Shown here in pieces: positions 60,952-64,000 of a stretch of 64,000 bases of DNA (its first letter is position 1; each line of letters starts with the position of its first letter). This DNA is from an uncultured Oscillospiraceae bacterium (GTDB lineage: Bacteria > Bacillota > Clostridia > Oscillospirales > Acutalibacteraceae), in assembly GCA_958448165.1 (NCBI GenBank), contig CAUDCW010000005.1:62001-126000 (forward strand), given 5' to 3'. A program made the translations under genes and the position numbers. The notes below the pieces were generated by a model. The model searched no databases. It was not told where the DNA came from and was given only the letters and a program-made list of their open reading frames with translations.

Positions 60952-61233
60952 TTATTCAGCCTTTTCGCTGATCTTCTGCTCATAGGCAGCAAATACAGCG
61001 GTTTCCAAAGCCTTGCGGACTTCGGACTTGATGGGATGAACGATATCACGGCGTACATCCTTTCCTTCGGCATCCTGATAGGTTGCGTAAGGCATTGCAA
61101 CGAACTTTGCGTTCTCGGTCTCGATCACTCTGACATTGTGGATAACAAAAGCGCCGTCCACAGTTACGGAAGCAACCGCCTTGAGGGGCTTGCCGTTCTC
61201 GATGACCTTGCGGATTTTAACATCAAACTGCAT
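60952..61233 (-). CDS. spoVG: SpoVG-family protein
   Basis: The 93-residue protein has KIRKVIENGKPLKAVASVTV, DGAFVIHNVRVIETENAKFV and DIVHPIKSEVRKALETAVFA, the SpoVG pattern. SpoVG proteins bind nucleic acid and modulate several processes; on integrative elements a copy commonly opens the transfer region. GGAGGAAA precedes the ATG at 61233. Directly upstream of the pilin genes. Confidence 0.93.
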   Translation of the reverse strand: MQFDVKIRKVIENGKPLKAVASVTVDGAFVIHNVRVIETENAKFVAMPYATYQDAEGKDVRRDIVHPIKSEVRKALETAVFAAYEQKISEKAE

Positions 61234-61341
61234 ACTGTTTTTCCTCCTTTCCGTGTAGATTTTTATATAAGTGAAATTGCAAGCAGGGCAACAAAAAAGA
61301 CTGGGAAAGCAATGCTCTCTCAGCCTTGTGCGCACTTTTTA

Positions 61342-62274
61342 TTACCTTGCCTGCTCCCGTTGTTTCTTTAAAAATTTCTGATAGTGTTCCAGTGCCTTAA
61401 TGACATAATCTTCTGCCATTCTGTCGTTATAGTCCTTGGGGATATACGGTTTCAGCCGGTCAAAGGAAAACTTGAATTTCGGTTTTTGATTGGGCTTTTC
61501 CTCCGCCATAATGTCCTGAACCTTATCGTAATTGATTTCACCGGCTTCAAACGCCTTGCGGATACGGATTGCCTGGTCGTGCGAAGGAAACGCTTCGGTT
61601 TCATCGATACGGTCAACAATATCCCGCTGAGTTTCTTCATCGAGATACGAAAGCTCCACCGCAGGACGCATTTTCATTTGACCTTTATCCACAAACTCCT
61701 GAAGCTCGGGGACAAGATAGGTAAGGCGGATATATCTGTGAATCTGTCTTTCACTATCTTCGGCATTTTCAGCAAGTTCAGTAACTGACAACTTCTCGCC
61801 CACTGGGCGAGAAGTTAAATCCGTTCTCTGTCCCTGTCTTTTTATTGCCTCTAACTTCATTTTGTAGGCTCGTCCTTTGTCGCAAGGCAATATCTCTGAC
61901 CTTTGCGCATTGCTGTCCACCATCAGGATAATGGCTTCATCACGGCTGACTTCCACAACCTCACAACGCAGGGTTTCCAGTCCGAGCCGTTCGGATGCGT
62001 GCTTTCTTCGGTGTCCCGAAATCATTTCATATCTGCCGTCATCCTTTTTGCGTACCATAGCCGGTGTGATAACACCTCGGTCTCTGATACTTTCCATAAG
62101 GTTTTGCATATCCTCATCATCAAGGACACGGTATGGATGGTCGGGGAAATCGTCAATTTCCGAAAGCGGAATATCAAAGATTTTCGGGAGCTTATTTTCG
62201 GCTCGCTCCTTGTCATTCATAAACAACTCATCGAGAGCTGTCATTCCTAAGTCGAGCTTTTTCACGCGCGGCAA
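61342..62274 (-). CDS. ParB/Spo0J-family partition protein
   Basis: The 310-residue protein has the ParB N-terminal domain with GHRRKHASERLGLETLRCEV, a helix-turn-helix (LSVTELAENAEDSERQIHRY) and a charged C-terminus. A TTG start at 62274 lies nine bases after GGAGG; GTG at 62265 is an alternative. Overlaps parA by 47 bases. It would stabilise or regulate the element. Confidence 0.9.
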   Translation of the reverse strand: MPRVKKLDLGMTALDELFMNDKERAENKLPKIFDIPLSEIDDFPDHPYRVLDDEDMQNLMESIRDRGVITPAMVRKKDDGRYEMISGHRRKHASERLGLETLRCEVVEVSRDEAIILMVDSNAQRSEILPCDKGRAYKMKLEAIKRQGQRTDLTSRPVGEKLSVTELAENAEDSERQIHRYIRLTYLVPELQEFVDKGQMKMRPAVELSYLDEETQRDIVDRIDETEAFPSHDQAIRIRKAFEAGEINYDKVQDIMAEEKPNQKPKFKFSFDRLKPYIPKDYNDRMAEDYVIKALEHYQKFLKKQREQAR

Positions 62275-63052
62275 TGTCCAGCACCTCCTTCGTCAAGTTT
62301 CGATATGCGTCTGCAACCTTGCACTTGTTATCATAGGCAAAAATGCTTTTGCCCTCCATATTGGCTTCGGTCACTCGGACGGAAGCGGGGATAAAGGTAT
62401 CAAACACATTGATTTTCATTCCAAAGGTTTCACGCATTGACTCAATAACCGATCTGTCGTTTACGGTTCGTGCGTCTACCATTGTAAAGAGGATACCGTC
62501 GATTTTAAGGTCGGGATTTATCCCTCGCTTAACCTGCGAATAGGTACGCAAGAGCAGGTCAAGACCTTTGGTAGATAATATCCTCGGTTGGCTTGGGACA
62601 ATAATACTGTCTGCCGCAACAAAAGCATTGATTGGCAGAAGTCCGAGCGACGGAGTACAATCAATGAGAATATAGTCGTAGTTCTTTTTAATTTGATTTA
62701 CATAGGTTCTCATAATGCACTCACGGCTCATCACCGTAAACAGATAGCTTTCGATACCGGACAGTTCCACATTACAGGGCATAAGGTCAATGCCTTCCGA
62801 ACAGTGAATGATACCGAAATCATCATCAAAAGATTTGTTGTCGATTACATTCCCCATAACTGTTGCAAGAGATATGTCCAGTTCATCTGGTCGCTTAATT
62901 CCGAGACTGATCGAAAGTGAACCCTGCGGGTCAGCGTCGATAAGCAAAACCTTTTTGCCGGCGTTATGAAGCCCGACACCGAGATTCAATGCCGTAGTGG
63001 ATTTACCAGTGCCTCCTTTTTGATTTTCAATTGCAATTACTTTGCAGTTCAT
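62228..63052 (-). CDS. ParA-family ATPase
   Basis: The 274-residue protein opens KVIAIENQKGGTGKSTTALN (deviant Walker A) and has VLLIDADPQGSLSISLGIKR and YDYILIDCTPSLGLLPINAF (Walker B and switch). Pairs with ParB for element maintenance. AAAGGAGCG precedes the ATG. Confidence 0.94.
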   Translation of the reverse strand: MNCKVIAIENQKGGTGKSTTALNLGVGLHNAGKKVLLIDADPQGSLSISLGIKRPDELDISLATVMGNVIDNKSFDDDFGIIHCSEGIDLMPCNVELSGIESYLFTVMSRECIMRTYVNQIKKNYDYILIDCTPSLGLLPINAFVAADSIIVPSQPRILSTKGLDLLLRTYSQVKRGINPDLKIDGILFTMVDARTVNDRSVIESMRETFGMKINVFDTFIPASVRVTEANMEGKSIFAYDNKCKVADAYRNLTKEVLDIAAREKARLRNDSSR

Positions 63053-63610
63053 CTAATAACGCTCCTTTCCTTTTTATTTGAATCTATAATGATCCACCTA
63101 AACATATAAATCATTTTTATATGCTTAGGTCGTACATCCTATTTGTTCTCAACACCCCGGATGTAAAGGGAACAACACAGGCGGCTGTTGCAAGCAGCTC
63201 CATGGGAATCTCACCCTCGCGCCTTCTTTATGGCCCGACCGCGAATTACGGAAGTATCATTATCGCCTGCATCTGTCATTGCCGTCTTTATCTGCCGACA
63301 AATTAAAGAAGTGTAAGTTTTATCGCTCCCTCCCGTTACGGAAGATCGTGGCGCACTCACTTCACGGCTCGGATTTCTCCGATGCAGGTAACGTACCTGT
63401 GTGCTGTATATTCAATTGTCAAGGTTCGTGAGGGTGAAGTATTTTGCCCTCACTTGGTAGGCAACGAAAACGAGCAAAAATTAACCCCCTTCCGAAAAAT
63501 TCTTCAAAAAAATTACTGAGATCGCAGATTTGCAAATCTACTAGGTGGCCTGAGATAATAAAAAAAGCACCCTTGACGGGTGCTAATATGCAAAATGGAG
63601 GTTATATATA
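63053..63610. other. Long intergenic region, probably regulatory or origin-like
   Basis: No supported gene. On the minus strand it forms the leader of parA, with GC-rich structured blocks (63140-63410) and a terminator at 63566. The plus-strand frame of 61 codons (63121-63306) lacks an RBS and is judged spurious. I recall similar sequence upstream of parA in other firmicute elements, so it may be a conserved RNA or origin; this is unverified. Confidence 0.4.
63566..63584 (-). terminator. Terminator-like hairpin, minus strand
   Basis: AGCACCC/GGGTGCT stem followed on the minus strand by seven T. It lies far upstream of parA; it may be an attenuator in a long leader or end a minus-strand transcript from beyond 63600. 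Confidence 0.65.
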
Positions 63611-64000
63611 TTGATTTACTACACAGGAGATATTCATGGTTCGCCAGCCAACATAGTGAATTTCTGCAAAAAAAACGAACTCGGGAAAAACAATACTATT
63701 GTCATACTTGGTGATGTAGGTGCAAACTATTTTTGTGATAAAAGGGACAACTATATTAAGGAGACTCTTTCAAAGTTGTTGCCAACGATATTTTGTATTC
63801 ACGGAAATCACGAAGCACGCCCGGCAATTATTTCTTCTTATATTGCAAAAGAATGGAATGGCGGAAGCGTGTGGTATGAGGAAAAATACCCAAATGTGTT
63901 ATTCGCAAAAGATGGAGATATATATGAAATTGAAAGTATAAAGCATCTTGTAATCGGCGGAGCTTACAGCGTGGACAAGTTCTATCGCCTGTCACGAGGA
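63611..64000 (+). CDS. Calcineurin-like metallophosphoesterase, partial
   Basis: 130 residues are visible before the right edge. The metal motifs are YYTGDIHGS, VILGDVGANYF and IHGNHEARP, so the N-terminal half is intact. A TTG start at 63611 lies nine bases after GGAGG. It is the only plus-strand protein gene of the element in this window. The C-terminal remnant at 53933 belongs to the same superfamily, but whether it is the same subfamily cannot be seen here. Confidence 0.88.
   Translation, partial: MIYYTGDIHGSPANIVNFCKKNELGKNNTIVILGDVGANYFCDKRDNYIKETLSKLLPTIFCIHGNHEARPAIISSYIAKEWNGGSVWYEEKYPNVLFAKDGDIYEIESIKHLVIGGAYSVDKFYRLSRG

Larger units (their letters stand above)
41553..64000. mobile_element. 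Integrative and mobilizable/conjugative element, right end beyond the window
   Basis: From a split tRNA-Ser the region holds, in order: integrase arm-like repeats, a replacement tRNA-Ser(CGA), a tyrosine integrase, an excisionase-like gene, cargo genes, relaxase and MobC-type genes, accessory replication/antirestriction-type genes, a Tad-type pilus module, SpoVG, ParB and ParA. Almost all are on the minus strand. The right attachment site is not in the window. No VirB4/VirD4 gene is visible, so self-transfer is unproven. Confidence 0.85.

Noticed and set aside
63121..63306. 61-codon plus-strand frame upstream of the phosphoesterase
   Set aside because: No RBS, unusual composition and it lies in a structured region that is probably noncoding; treated as chance.

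Overview
The window looks like the chromosome of an anaerobic spore-forming Clostridia, most likely an Oscillospiraceae/Ruminococcaceae gut commensal of the [Eubacterium] siraeum or Ruminococcus type. The reasons are a complete spoIIIAA-AH operon, spoIIID, dockerin-bearing secreted proteins without an adjacent cellulosome locus, GLUG and Ig-like surface proteins, and firmicute-style ribosome binding sites. The species call is inference; no 16S rRNA gene is present.

Region 1 (1-7.9 kb): a cobalamin riboswitch operon encodes two secreted proteins whose folds together recall the two domains of human intrinsic factor (an alpha/alpha barrel and a DUF4430 domain, the latter with a dockerin). It is followed by an Sfp-type phosphopantetheinyl transferase, a MATE exporter, spoIIID, two tandem BlaI-type repressors, an M56 (BlaR1-like) membrane protease and a small secreted cationic peptide.

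Region 2 (7.9-17.4 kb): a LytTR-DUF3021-ABC exporter-flavoprotein operon, endonuclease IV, UppP, a pantothenate/CoA cluster (coaX, an ECF S component, coaBC), a VOC-protein remnant and three tRNAs (His, Lys, Gln). Four copies or remnants of a short palindromic MITE-like repeat are scattered from 2.4 to 17.9 kb, several in 5' leaders.

Region 3 (17.4-35.6 kb): a decayed zone with a tRNA-Leu 3' half, then a surface-protein locus: a Ser-rich membrane-anchored protein, a dockerin protein, a GLUG pseudogene, a 43-residue protein, a GLUG protein of about 1450 residues and a membrane-anchored protein of about 2415 residues. A divergent Agr-like LytTR/GHKL two-component pair and an IS256-family element follow.

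Region 4 (35.6-41.4 kb): spoIIIAA-AH (mother-cell side of the feeding-tube/engulfment complex), a small conserved protein and tRNAs Ser(UGA), Ser(GCU) and Arg(CCU).

Region 5 (41.55 kb to the right edge): an integrative element that appears to split a chromosomal tRNA-Ser(CGA) at its anticodon loop and to carry its own intact tRNA-Ser(CGA). It encodes a tyrosine integrase, an excisionase-like protein, a relaxase with a MobC-like partner, ArdC/YodL/DUF3846/TOPRIM-type accessory proteins, a Tad/Flp-type pilus assembly module, SpoVG, ParB and ParA. No VirB4 or VirD4 gene is seen inside the window, and a deletion junction at about 54.1 kb may explain part of that. Between the relaxase block and the integrase sits a compact cargo island (43.6-48.8 kb): an SF1 helicase, a protein combining a Tudor-like segment with a bactofilin-like beta-helix, a small helical protein, a WYL regulator, a Cys-rich remnant and a macro-domain protein. 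I recognise no named system in this combination, so it is the best candidate here for an undescribed defence or stress system.
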